Part shown: piece after piece, positions 10,206 through 22,054 of the stretch
Position numbering within the stretch: the stretch's first letter is position 1
How the letters are laid out: each line of letters opens with the position of its first letter
Notes under the pieces: generated by a model
Database searches by the model: none
Told to the model about the DNA's origin: nothing
The model's input: the letters and a program-made list of their open reading frames with translations, nothing else
From: Lathyrus oleraceus
Taxonomy: Eukaryota; Streptophyta; Magnoliopsida; Fabales; Fabaceae
Length of the DNA: 64,000 nucleotides
Assembly (NCBI RefSeq): GCF_024323335.1
Contig: NC_066583.1
Coordinates: forward strand, 17,468,665-17,532,664
Reading direction: 5' to 3'
Translations under genes and position numbers: made by a program

Positions 10206-13200
10206 TCCTGACTAAAGGAAATCGGGATAATGTCTTCAGTCTTCCAATTGTTGAGTCCGTCACCAATTGTTGGGAAAATCCAGCTATCCAAGTCGCAATC
10301 ACTATCAGCATCTTCCATAGCATTAATCTGATTTTTGACTATATTTCCAGAGTTAAACCCCAGGCCAGCTTTATCAGACTTGTACGGTACATTGATCAGT
10401 TGACTCCAACCAGCACGATCACCATTTTCAATCGCGGCTTGAGCATCTTTCAGAGAGATCATGACAGGGGGAGCACGAACAACCATGGGCACAAGGGGAG
10501 TTGGCTTAAGGACAGGACTGGGTGGAGGAACCACTTCAAATGACTGAGAAGGAGTCTCAAAGAATTCACCATCCATCTCGACGTATTTGAAGGCTTGCAC
10601 ACTACTGACAATATACTCTTCTTCTCCACATACAGTGACAACCATGCCTGCTATTGGATACTTCAGCTTTTGATGAAGCGACGAAGCTACCGCACCTGCC
10701 CCATGGATCCAAGGGCGCCCCAACAAGCAGGAGTAGGCGGGACGAATGTCCATCACGTGAAAGGTAGTGTTGAAGACTTGAGGTCCTATCTTGATAGGGA
10801 GAACCACTTCACCATAGACAACACTCTTCGCACCATCGTAAGCACGCACCACAACATCACTAGGTTTCAGTTCAATGCCTTTGTAGTCAAATTTATCGAG
10901 TACAGCTTTCGGGAGCACATTCAAGGAAGAGCCGTTGTCGATCAACACGTGAGCCAGGGTGATCCCCTCACACTCGATGGAGATATGCAGAGCTTTATTG
11001 TGATTCTTTCCTGCTGGCGTCAGGTCAGCATCGGAAAAGCCTAGGCCATTGTCAACAGTCAAATTAGCAACATAATGTTCGAATTGATCGACGGATGTTT
11101 CTTGAGGCACATGAGCGGTCTTCAAGAATTTCATCAATGCATTGGCATGGGATTCAGAGGATAATAACAAGGACAACATTGAGATTTTAGACGGAGTATG
11201 CCCCAATTGTTCCACTACATCAAAATCGCTCTTACGGATGATTTTCAGCATCTCTTCCATTTCCTGTTTGGCAACATCTTCAGAAGTAACTTCGACCGAT
11301 GTCTCTGACTGAGGAGGATTGACTGGTCTTTTTCCTCGAATTTCGGGAGCGGGAGGTGAGATTTCTGGGGAGTAGATCCTTCCACTTCGAGTAACTTTAC
11401 TAGTCCCCACAATATCATTAGGATTAGCAGAACTACCAACTTGCTTTATGCCATGGATGTAAACGTCGCCTCCATAGTTCCACGGAATAGCTTTGCTGGA
11501 GGAATATGGCACGGGGCCAGGTGCGGTAATAATCAGGGGAACCACTTTGGGCTCAGCGGTAATCTTCACAGGCACTCTAGTAGCGGTAATCTTCACTGGA
11601 GCTTTGGACCTAGCAATCACAGATACCTCTTCAATAGAGTTGTCCACCTTAGGAACCCTTTCAAATAGAATTGTACGATCATCCATCAGCCGTTGAATGC
11701 CGTTCTTCAACTTCAAACAATCATTGGGTCGGAGTACACAGAGATCGCAATCTTCAGCACAACCTGGAAATAAACCAGCTTGCAATAAATTCTTCTTAAC
11801 GATCAGGAGAGGAGATGCTAAATCAGCAACGTCAGTAACGTGAGAATTGTCGTCCACAACATTAACATTCTGGTCATGATTAGGCATAGGTGCTGTGATG
11901 ACATTGGGGGTCGCCGGAGGATCAAATTCAATTTCTCCAGCGTCGATCATATCCTGAATCTTGTTCTTCAACAACCAGCAATCATTCGTATCATGCCCGG
12001 GGCTATCGGAGTGATAGGCACACCTGGCGTTGGGATTATAACGAGGAGAAGTAGTGTTGGGATTCGCAGGAGGGCCTCTGAGGGTAATCAAATTGGCCTT
12101 TAACATACTCTGCAGTGCTTGGGTTAAAGTCATATTGATCTTGGTAAACTGTCTTCTCGACCTGTCTTGTCTGTGTTGGAAGTTCTGAGATGGCGGTGCG
12201 GCAATTGTAACTGCCCCAACAGTATGGTCACGATTCTTCTTGTTATGCTTCCTCTCACTGTACACAGCATTTGATTCATTCTTTCCCTGATAGGACTTTT
12301 TGGTGCTTGCAGAAGTAGCTGCCTGTATCTTTCCACTTCGAATGCCGCTTTCAACCCGTTCACCTGTCAAGATAAGTTCAGTGAAAACTGACGAGGAACT
12401 TCCCAGTAGATGGCTGTAGAATGGGCCAGTCAGTGTACCCATGAACATGTCCACTAACTCTCGATCAGTCATAGGGGGTTTGACTCTGCCAGCCAAATCT
12501 CTCCACTTTTGAGCATATTCTTTGAAACTTTCTTTAGAGCCCATAGTCATATTTTATAGCTGTAGCCGAGTAGGCGCTAACTCAGAATTATACTGGTAGT
12601 GCTTGTAGAAAGCTGTTGCTAAATCAGTCCATGTGCGGATGTTAGAGCTCTCAAGCTGATAATACCACTCTAACTGTGTGCCAGACAGACTCTCTTGGAA
12701 GAAATGGATCCACAGTTTCTTATCAGTAGTGTGCGGCTGAATCTTTCTCACATAAGCCCTTAGATGCATCTGAGGACAAGAGGCACCATCATACTTAGTG
12801 AAAATGGGAACCTTGAATTTGCGGGGAATGACCACATCAGAGACCAGACCCAAGTTTTCGAAATCCAGACCGGGCACTTTCTGCCCCTCCATAGCTAGCA
12901 TACGTTCTTCCAGCAACTTGTACTTATCATCCTTCGGAGAGTACTGTTCATGTTCATAATCTTCATCGTCGTCCTCAGAATTGACGAGATTAGGATTCTC
13001 ATCTTCCGAATCATTCTCGGTCTCTTCTTCTGAATCCTTCGGAATTCTAATCTTGACTCCTGTAACCTGTCCCTTAAGCCTTCTCCCCGGGTTGATGTAA
13101 CCCACAGGTTTCTGGTCCTTCTTCTTCTCCATCAAAAGAGCTTTCAGTTCTTCCTGCCCCTTAGATAAGCTCAACATCATTTCCTGGAATTGAGCATTCT

Positions 13201-13237
13201 GGGCCTGGAGATCTTTGACAGTTTGTTCGAGAGCCAT
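10206..13237 (-). pseudogene. Element B2 gag-protease polyprotein, one nonsense codon
   Basis: A minus-strand frame of about 1,010 codons starts with ATG at 13235-13237. In order it has an N-terminal coiled-coil-like segment (ALEQTVKDLQAQNAQF), an acidic region, the gag core (HFFQESLSGTQLEWYYQL), a CX2HX5HX4C knuckle, a second cluster CX3CX2CX6C, and a retropepsin-like domain with IDNGSS and LLGRPWIHGAG. A single TAA at 12554-12556 replaces the CAA present in B, so the frame is split into 12554-13237 and 10202-12550. The first half is intact where the copy in B is frameshifted. Apart from the stop, it looks like a recently functional gag-PR. Confidence 0.9.
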
Positions 13238-14148
13238 TGTTCAATCTGTTTGAATCTGCTGGAATCTGTTTGATTGGAAAATCGTGAGAACACTGATCCT
13301 TTAGAATACCTGTTATGCGATGCAATGCAATGTATGAAATGTTTTCAAGGACTTTCGGGATTTAACTTTGCATAAACTAACAAAAAGAGCTTTTTTTTCT
13401 TTTCTCTTTTGTTTTTGCTTTTGTTTTTGTTTTTTCTGTTTTTTTTTTTAGCAGAGTTAAATCCCTAAATCCTTGAAATGGTTAGTACAATGCCATGATG
13501 TTATGATGTTATGTTGTTATGAGGTCATGTTGTTAGATAAATAACAAGCACAAGCAAGTCACACAACAATCATTCCTAGGTTTTAAGGCTTGCGTGAGTT
13601 CCATAGGTAAATACCCTCCCCACTGAAGTTTGGTTGGTTCAACCTGTCTTAGAATAGTAACCGGGTTCTAGAAGGATCTCAAATCATTGACCTTTCCTTA
13701 AGTCCACTTCAGTGCAACACCAAGTGGTTGACCGAAGTTTCCCTAAAGTCCAATCTCAAAGAGTGTAGTATCGAGTCTCAACCAACTCCAGTCGGAACCG
13801 AAGCCAGTTATCTCACTACTTTCTAATGGCCAGGATGAGTCAATTAGGGTTCTAAAGGTCTGGTTAATGCTTTTATGACACCACGCGAATGCCAAATATT
13901 TCCTCAACTAACATGAGGAACATCAGGACATCCAAAGTGCCACATTAACCGTAGCCATCATTTTGACCATTCCAGTATACGCCGGACAGTCGCGATGATC
14001 TCTTGCTACTTACCTAAGGTACACTAGATCCGGGTGTAGGATCTTTCACTCAAGCATAACATACCCAAGCAATCCCTTAAAAATAAATCAGACAAATTGA
14101 ATAAGTGATCTTGTTTTTAAGGTAACCTCTCTTTTTAAATATTTAGGC
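13238..14148 (-). other. Element B2 5' leader
   Basis: About 0.9 kb between PBS and gag, non-coding. It includes a poly-purine/pyrimidine stretch near 13385-13450 and the intact version of the site into which B2 itself inserted in B. There is no ORF1, as in B. Confidence 0.8.
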
Positions 14149-14166
14149 TCCCCAGCAGAGTCGCCA
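14149..14166 (-). other. Element B2 primer-binding site
   Basis: TCCCCAGCAGAGTCGCCA on the + strand is the exact complement of the PBS in A, B and C, four bases from the LTR. Confidence 0.9.
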
Positions 14167-14170
14167 GTTC

Positions 14171-16049
14171 TGTCATACGGTGAACTGGACTTTTTATGTT
14201 TTTTATCGCAATGTCGCGGTTAGCAAGAGTCGCCACCGACTTTTCTTTTATCCAATAAGGAAAGGTGGAAAAGAACAGGAAAGACCTTAATTTAGATTTT
14301 GGGTTCGGGAGGTACATTATACAAAGGGAAGGTGTTAGCACCCTTTGTATCCATGGTTATCCATGGGCTCTTAATTGCTCGATCACTTATATTATTTTTG
14401 TCTAAAAAAGTGTTTGTGAATTGTTTGGAAAATTGTTTTGAAAAGAGAATTTAACTTTGTAATGATTCTTGTATGAATGTATACAAAGTGGTTATCCCGT
14501 TTTAGTTTTGAAAATTGTTTAGAAAAATATAACTCGGTAATGATTCTAGTATGAATGTATACCAAGTGGTGATTTTCTAAAGGCATTTTGAAAGGTGTGA
14601 GGTGCAAAAAAATGTTTTAAGTTGTGAGCCAGCAATTAAGAGTTATACCGACCCAAGGTCTTTACGGGCATTTCCTATCCTTATGAGGGTAAAACTGTCC
14701 TTATTATTGAGAAATAAGTAGTTTTATCCTTTGGATGTAAAAGGGTCATCGTAGGGTCATCGATTGGTCATTGAAGGCAACAGTTATGAGGATACCTTAG
14801 CATTCGAAGGGACTATCATCATTTAACCGTAGGCAACATCGGAGGGTCATCGAGGGACAAAGTTGTATATTCGAAGGCAACATCCGAGGGACTATAATTT
14901 ATTTTATGATGATTTAACCGAAGGGTCTTTGCTAAGGGTATCCCCACGTTCGCGGGACATGACCGTAATATCGTAATCGTAAGGCAACAAAGAGAGGTCC
15001 AAGATCACTTATTCAAAGGCAAAGTTTTACAATTAATTATATAATTAAGATGAAACTCCACATTAAAATTATTAAAAATAATATATTAAAAAATTAATAC
15101 ATTAGAAATTAATACATTAAAAAATTAATTTAGGGTGAAACTCCACAAGGGTATCCCACAAATAAAGTGGAATACCTAGCCAATAACCTTTTCCTGGGAT
15201 ATGTGAACCTTTACGAAACTCAAAAAAAGAAACATGTCAGAACACCAAATCAGGGTGCAATCGAAGATTACACCGGAGAAATATCACAACAATAAATAGG
15301 ATATGATAAATAATGCATGGCTATGATAAAAACATAAAAAAAAACAGACTAGAAGAATCAGGTACTGTCTCGTTCGCCTCTGCCTCGCCTAGCGAAGGCC
15401 ACGGATTTTGAATTTGAAAACAGCCCCATGTTAGGAACTTTGAATTTTATGGCATTTTATCACAGGAATAACATGGTCAAACATTCAGGGTATTCAGGCA
15501 TATTTAAATTCCCATACGAAAGCAAATTATATATCAACATTTAATCATGATGCATTATATATGTAGATATGGCCAATTGAAAGTATAAACAATAGAGATA
15601 CGCAAACCTGTTTGCCAATTCAAGGTTGAAGGGATTGACCACTTGTAGTATCGGAATAAGTTAGGCAGCGGGAATTGGACGGCGATGACTTCGGTGCAGA
15701 TGGGCTGCCTTCAGGGTTTCTTTACTCTGAATTCTCCGGGTAGGCAGGGTTCCTATGCCAAAGTTTCTATCCGTCCTTCTCTGTTCTCTCTCTTTCTTTT
15801 TCCTCAAGGTTTTGTTCCAAGGAAACCTCAGAGTGTTTTGCTTCTCTTCCTTCTTTCTCCAGTAAATCTCCCAGTGTAAACTCCAAGTGTCACTCCCCTA
15901 CTGAAACTTCAGTATTTATAGACTAATTTCGTGGGTAATGGGCTTGGAATGAGGGAGACCCAAGTCCAAAATAATTTGTTATATTTTATTTATTTATTTA
16001 TTTTAATTATTTAATTAATTAATTAATTAATTAATTAATTAAATTTTTT

Positions 16050-16084
<35 letters not shown>

Positions 16085-16116
16085 GAAAAATGATGGGTAA
16101 TTTTTGGGGTATGACA
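14171..16116 (-). repeat. Element B2 5' LTR
   Basis: Nearly identical to 4422-6429. Differences seen are a few single bases (for example near 15047, 15309 and 15688) and the length of the poly-T/(AATT)n tract near 16010-16080. It ends at 16116 before the right TSD copy at 16117-16121. Confidence 0.93.
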
Positions 16117-16121
16117 GCGTG

Positions 16122-16759
16122 GTGTCATAAAAGCATTAACCAGACCTTTAGAACCCTAATTGACTCATCCTGGCCATTAGAAAGTAGTGAGATAACTGGC
16201 TTCGGTTCCGACTGGAGTTGGTTGAGACTCGATACTACACTCTTTGAGATTGGACTTTAGGGAAGCTTCGGTCAACCACTTGGTGTTGCACTGAAGTGGA
16301 CTTAAGGAAAGGTCAATGATTTGAGATCCTTCTAGAACCCGGTTACTATTCTAAGACAGGTTGAACCAACCAAACTTCAGTGGGGAGGGTATTTACCTAT
16401 GGAACTCACGCAAGCCTTAAAACCTAGGAATGATTGTTGTGTGACTTGCTTGTGCTTGTTATTTATCTAACAACATGACATCATAACAACATAACATCAT
16501 AACATCATGGCATTGTACTAACCATTTCAAGGATTTAGGGATTTAACTCTGCTAAAAAAAAAAAAAACAAAAACAAAAGCAAAAACAAAAGAGAAAAGAA
16601 AAAAAAGCTCTTTTTGTTAGTTTATGCAAAGTTAAATCCCGAAAGTCCTTGAAAACATTTCATACATTGCATTGCATCGCATAACAGGTATTCTAAAGGA
16701 TCAGTGTTCTCACGATTTTCCTATCAAACAGATTCCAGCAGATTCAAACAGATTGAACA
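16122..16759 (+). other. Element B 5' leader, second part
   Basis: Continuation of the leader from 4421. Non-coding, with an A-rich stretch (16554-16612) shortly before gag. Same sequence as the B2 leader in reverse. Confidence 0.85.
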
Positions 16760-19700
16760 ATGGCTCTCGAACAAACTGTCAAAGATCTCCAGGCCCAGAA
16801 TGCTCAATTCCAGGAAATGATGCTGAGCTTATCTAAGGGACAGGAAGAACTGAAAGCTCTTTTGATGGAGAAGAAGAAGGACCAGAAACCTGTGGGTTAC
16901 ATCAACCGGGGAGAAGGCTTAAGGGACAGGTTACAGGAGTCAAGATTAGAATTCCGAAGGATTCAGAAGAAGAGACCGAGAATGATTCGGAAGATGAGAA
17001 TCCTAATCTCGTCAATTCTGAGGACGACGATGAAGATTATGAACATGAACAGTACTCTCCGAAGGATGATAAGTACAAGTTGCTGGAAGAACGTATGCTA
17101 GCTATGGAGGGGCAGAAAGTGCCCGGTCTGGATTTCGAAAACTTGGGTCTGGTCTCTGATGTGGTCATTCCCCGCAAATTCAAGGTTCCCATTTTCACTA
17201 AGTATGATGGTGCCTCTTGTCCTCAGATGCATCTAAGGGCTTATGTGAGAAAGATTCAGCCGCACACTACTGATAAGAAACTGTGGATCCATTTCTTCCA
17301 AGAGAGTCTGTCTGGCACACAGTTAGAGTGGTATTATCAGCTTGAGAGCTCTAACATCCGCACATGGACTGATTTAGCAACAGCTTTCTACAAGCACTAC
17401 CAGTATAATTCTGAGTTAGCGCCTACTCGGCTACAGCTACAAAATATGACTATGGGCTCTAAAGAAAGTTTCAAAGAATATGCTCAAAAGTGGAGAGATT
17501 TGGCTGGCAGAGTCAAACCCCCTATGACTGATCGAGAGTTAGTGGACATGTTCATGGGTACACTGACTGGCCCATTCTACAGCCATCTACTGGGAAGTTC
17601 CTCGTCAGGTTTCACTGAACTTATCTTGACAGGTGAACGGGTTGAAAGCGGCATTCGAAGTGGAAAGATACAGGCAGCTACTTCTGCAAGCACCAAAAAG
17701 TCCTATCAGGGAAAGAATGAATCAAATGCTGTGTACAGTGAGAGGAAGCATAACAAGAAGAATCGTGACCATACTGTTGGGGCAGTTACAATTGCCGCAC
17801 CGCCATCTCAGAACTTCCAACACAGACAAGACAGGTCGAGAAGACAGTTTACCAAGATCAATATGACTTTAACCCAAGCACTGCAGAGTATGTTAAAGGC
17901 CAATTTGATTACCCTCAGAGGCCCTCCTGCAAATCCCAACACTACTTCTCCTCGTTATAATCCCAACGCCAGGTGTGCCTATCACTCCGATAGCCCCGGG
18001 CATGATACGAATGATTGCTGGTTGTTGAAGAACAAGATTCAGGATATGATCGACGCTGGAGAAATTGAATTTGATCCTCCGGCGACCCCCAATGTCATCA
18101 CAGCACCTATGCCTAATCATGACCAGAATGTTAATGTTGTGGACGACAATTCTCACGTTACTGACGTTGCTGATTTAGCATCTCCTCTCCTGATCGTTAA
18201 GAAGAATTTATTGCAAGCTGGTTTATTTCCAGGTTGTGCTGAAGATTGCGATCTCTGTGTACTCCGACCCAATGATTGTTTGAAGTTGAAGAACGGCATT
18301 CAACGGCTGATGGATGATCGTACAATTCTATTTGAAAGGGTTCCTAAGGTGGACAACTCTATTGAAGAGGTATCTGTGATTGCTAGGTCCAAAGCTCCAG
18401 TGAAGATTACCGCTACTAGAGTGCCTGTGAAGATTACCGCTGAGCCCAAAGTGGCTCCCCTGATTATTACCGCACCTGGCCCCGTGCCATATTCCTCCAG
18501 CAAAGCTATTCCGTGGAACTATGGAGGCGACGTTTACATCCATGGCATAAAGCAAGTTGGTAGTTCTGCTAATCCTAATGATATTGTGGGGACTAGTAAA
18601 GTTACTCGAAGTGGAAGGATCTACTCCCCAGAAATCTCACCTCCCGCTCCCGAAATTCGAGGAAAAAGACCAGTCAATCCTCCTCAGTCAGAGACATCGG
18701 TCGAAGTTACTTCTGAAGATGTTGCCAAACAGGAAATGGAAGAGATGCTGAAAATCATCCGTAAGAGCGATTTTGATGTAGTGGAACAATTGGGGCATAC
18801 TCCGTCTAAAATCTCAATGTTGTCCTTGTTATTATCCTCTGAATCCCATGCCAATGCATTGATGAAATTCTTGAAGACCGCTCATGTGCCTCAAGAAACA
18901 TCCGTCGATCAATTCGAACATTATGTTGCTAATTTGACTGTTGACAATGGCCTAGGCTTTTCCGATGCTGACCTGACGCCAGCAGGAAAGAATCACAATA
19001 AAGCTCTGCATATCTCCATCGAGTGTGAGGGGATCACCCTGGCTCACGTGTTGATCGACAACGGCTCTTCCTTGAATGTGCTCCCGAAAGCTGTACTCGA
19101 TAAATTTGACTACAAAGGCATTGAACTGAAACCTAGTGATGTTGTGGTGCGTGCTTACGATGGTGCGAAGAGTGTTGTCTATGGTGAAGTGGTTCTCCCT
19201 ATCAAGATAGGACCTCAAGTCTTCAACACTACCTTTCACGTGATGGACATTCGTCCCGCCTACTCCTGCTTGTTGGGGCGCCCTTGGATCCATGGGGCAG
19301 GTGCGGTAGCTTCGTCGCTTCATCAAAAGCTGAAGTATCCAATAGCAGGCATGGTTGTCATTGTATGTGGAGAAGAAGAGTATATTGTCAGTAGTGTGCA
19401 AGCCTTCAAATACGTCGAGATGGATGGTGAATTCTTTGAGACTCCTTCTCAGTCATTTGAAGTGGTTCCTCCACCCAGTCCTGTCCTTAAGCCAACTCCC
19501 CTTGTGCCCAAGGTTGTTCGTGCTCCCCCTGTCATGATCTCTCTGAAAGATGCTCAAGCCGCGATTGAAAATGGTGATCGTGCTGGTTGGGGTCAACTGA
19601 TCAATGTACCGTACAAGTCTGATAAAGCTGGCCTGGGGTTTAACTCTGGAAAGATAGTCAAAAATCAGATTAATGCTATGGAAGATGCTGATAGTGATTG

Positions 19701-19790
19701 CGACTTGGATAGCTGGATTTTCCCAACAATTGGTGACGGACTCAACAATTGGAAGACTGAAGACATTATCCCGATTTCCTTTAGTCAGGA
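16760..19790 (+). pseudogene. Element B gag-protease polyprotein, one frameshift
   Basis: Starts with the ATG of ALEQTVKDLQAQNAQF, as in B2. One C is missing near 16905 relative to B2, shifting the frame until the downstream frame (open from before 17080 to 19794) takes over. Domains in order: coiled-coil-like N-terminus; gag core around 17280-17650; CX2HX5HX4C knuckle at 17974-18018; second cysteine cluster CX3CX2CX6C at 18235-18279; retropepsin-like domain with catalytic Asp codon 19057-19059 in IDNGSS (Asn replaces the usual Thr/Ser) and flap/exit segment LLGRPWIHGAG; acidic C-terminus. The last codons overlap the predicted 5' splice site, so spliced RNA would fuse PR to RT. Confidence 0.9.
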
Positions 19791-20036
19791 GTAATTGTTA
19801 TTGTTTATTCTAGAATTGCAAATTTTAATTTTCTTTTACAATCAAACTTCTTAAAGCATTGTGTCTATGCCCGAGGCACAATAGCTAATTTGTTAAGGGT
19901 TTTGTCATTTTCATAAGCATATTTATATTCAATAAATCAATGGACGTTTTGCATTCAAATATTGCGCTCTTTGTCTTTCCTATTATATTTCAAACGAGCT
20001 ATGTTTTCTTACACACACGCACGTAACGAATTGCAG
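19791..20036 (+). other. Element B predicted intron between PR and RT
   Basis: GTAATT at 19791 contains the gag-PR stop codon, and TTGCAG ends at 20036. Removal joins exon phase 2 to a continuous frame leading into the pre-RT segment. The sequence is AT-rich, 246 bp, the same length as in B2. A TTG-rich polypyrimidine stretch precedes the acceptor. The position matches the known Ogre intron; use is inferred. Confidence 0.75.
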
Positions 20037-22054
20037 ATCCCTATCCACTCTGGATCCTGTTGATAATAGTTCTACTACTGTTCATTATGACTTTAAAAAT
20101 CCGATCTACCGAGCCGAAGATGGAAGTGAGGAAGATTGTGAAGTACCTGAAGAACTTGCCAGAATGTTACTACAAGAAGAAAGGACTATACAGCCGCATG
20201 AGGAGTCAGTTGAGACTGTAAATCTGGGTACCGAGGTGGACAAGAGAGAAGTCAAAATAGGAGCAGGCTTGGAAATCAGTGTCAAAAGAAGATTGATTCA
20301 AATGCTACATGACTATGTGGAGATTTTGCTTGGTCTTACGAAGACATGCCAGGGCTGGATACCGATATAGTAGTGCATCGTTTGCCGACGAAGGAAGATT
20401 GTCGTCCTGTTAAGCAAAAGGTTCGTCGCATGTGTCCTGAAATGTCCGAGAAAATCAAGGCCGAAGTCATGAAACAATTCGATGCTGGTTTTCTGGCGGT
20501 TACTTCTTATCCTCAATGGGTTGCTAATGTGGTACCAGTGCCAAAGAAGGATGGTAAGGTGCGAATGTGTGTGGATTACAGAGATTTGAATAGAGCGAGT
20601 CCCAAGGATGATTTCCACTGCCACACATTGATGTTCTGGTAGACAACACCGCTCAACACAAGGTATTCTCCTTCATGGATGGATTCTCGGGTTATAACCA
20701 GATCAAAATGGCACCTGAGGACATGGAGAAGACTACGTTTGTGACGCAATGGGGCACCTTCTGTTATAAAGTAATGCCGTTTGGTTTAAAGAACGCAGGA
20801 GCAACGTACCAGCGTGCTATGGTGGTTTTGTTCCATGACATGATCCATCATGAAATAAAAGTATATGTGGACGATATGATAGCCAGGTCTCATACTGAAG
20901 AAGAACATCTCAATCATTTATACAAACTGTTTGAGAGGCTGAAGAAATACAAGTTGAGATTGAACCCGAACAAATGCACCTTTGGAGTAAGATCTGGTAA
21001 ACTCTTGGGCTTTATTGTCAGTGGTAAAGGTATTGAGGTCGACCCAGCCAAGGTGAGAGCTATTCAAGAGATGCCAGTTCCCCGTACGGATAAAGAAGTC
21101 AGAGGTTTCTTGGGACGTTTGAATTACATTGCCCGATTTATTTCCCATTTGACCGCTACTTGCAAACCCATCTTCAAGTTACTGAGAAAAAATCAAGAGA
21201 TGATATGGAATGATGAATGTCAAGAAGCTTTCGACAAAATCAAGAAGTACCTCCAAGAACCTCCAATTCTGGTGCCACCAGTTGAGGGAAGACCTCTAAT
21301 CATGTATTTAACCGTTTTAGAAAACTCAATGGGGTGCGTGTTGGGACAACATGACGAGTCCGGTCGAAAAGAGTATGCCATATAGTACCTTAGCAAAAAG
21401 TTTACCGACTGTGAAACAAGATACTCACTGCTCGAGAAAACTTGCTGCGCTTTGGCCTGGGCTGCTCGCCGACTAAGACAGTATATGTTGAATCACACCA
21501 CTTTGTTGATTTCTAAGATGGATCCTATCAAATACATATTTGAGAAACCCGCCCTCTCCGGAAGAATAGCAAGATGGCAGATGATTTTAACAGAGTATGA
21601 TATCCAGTATACCACCCAAAAAGCAATCAAAGGAAGCGTGCTAGCTGATCATTTGGCTCATCAGGCCGTGAATGATTATCAGTCTATGAATTTTGAGTTC
21701 CCAGATGAGGATGTCATGCTTGTTACTGATTATGAAGAACCTGGACCGAATGAAGGACCCGAAGTGGGATCCCGATGGACTATGGTTTTTGATGGATCGT
21801 CTAACGCATTGGGCAACGGTATTGGCGTCGTGATCATTTCCCCCAAGGGTGGCCATACGCCTTTCACCGCTAGACTATGTTTTGAGTGTACCAACAATAT
21901 GGCTGAGTATGAAGCATGTATTTTGGGACTCAGAGCTGCTATAGACCTGAGAATCAAGTTTTTGAGGGTGTATGGAGACTCAGCCTTAGTAATCAGTCAG
22001 GTCAAAGGAGAATGGGACACTAAACATCCGAACCTCATCCCCTATCGAGAGTAG
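20037..22054 (+). pseudogene. Element B reverse transcriptase, RNase H and archaeal-type RNase H
   Basis: Second exon of the polyprotein. An acidic pre-RT segment is followed by RT with WVANVVPVPKKDGKVRMCVD, FMDGFSGYNQIKMAPED and the YVDD active site at 20864-20875; RNase H (GCVLGQHDESGRKEYAI, LEKTCCALAWAARRLRQY); and a second, archaeal-type RNase H (MVFDGSSNALGNGIGVV, NNMAEYEACILGLRAA), typical of the Tat lineage. Lesions are one T missing near 20325, one C missing near 20612, TAG at 21383-21385 and TAG at 22052-22054. Each is a single-base event, so the copy is recently dead or the losses are sequence errors. Confidence 0.9.

Larger units (their letters stand above)
4422..16116 (-). mobile_element. 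Element B2: internally deleted minus-strand relative of B, inserted in the leader of B
   Basis: LTRs at 4422-6429 (its 3' LTR) and 14171-16116 (its 5' LTR) bracket a minus-strand internal region with PBS, gag-PR, intron and damaged pol; the TSD is GCGTG. Gag-PR is almost identical to that of B, but pol has lost the RT core and the RNase H to mid-integrase segment. The LTRs are shorter than those of B because of shared internal deletions, so B2 represents a distinct subfamily. The two B2 LTRs differ by only a few bases by eye. That indicates recent movement, probably with enzymes supplied by an intact relative. Confidence 0.95.

Noticed and set aside
10595..11044. 149-codon + strand frame, and its mirror at 18952-19401
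   Set aside because: Antisense shadow of the well-conserved protease region in B2 and B.
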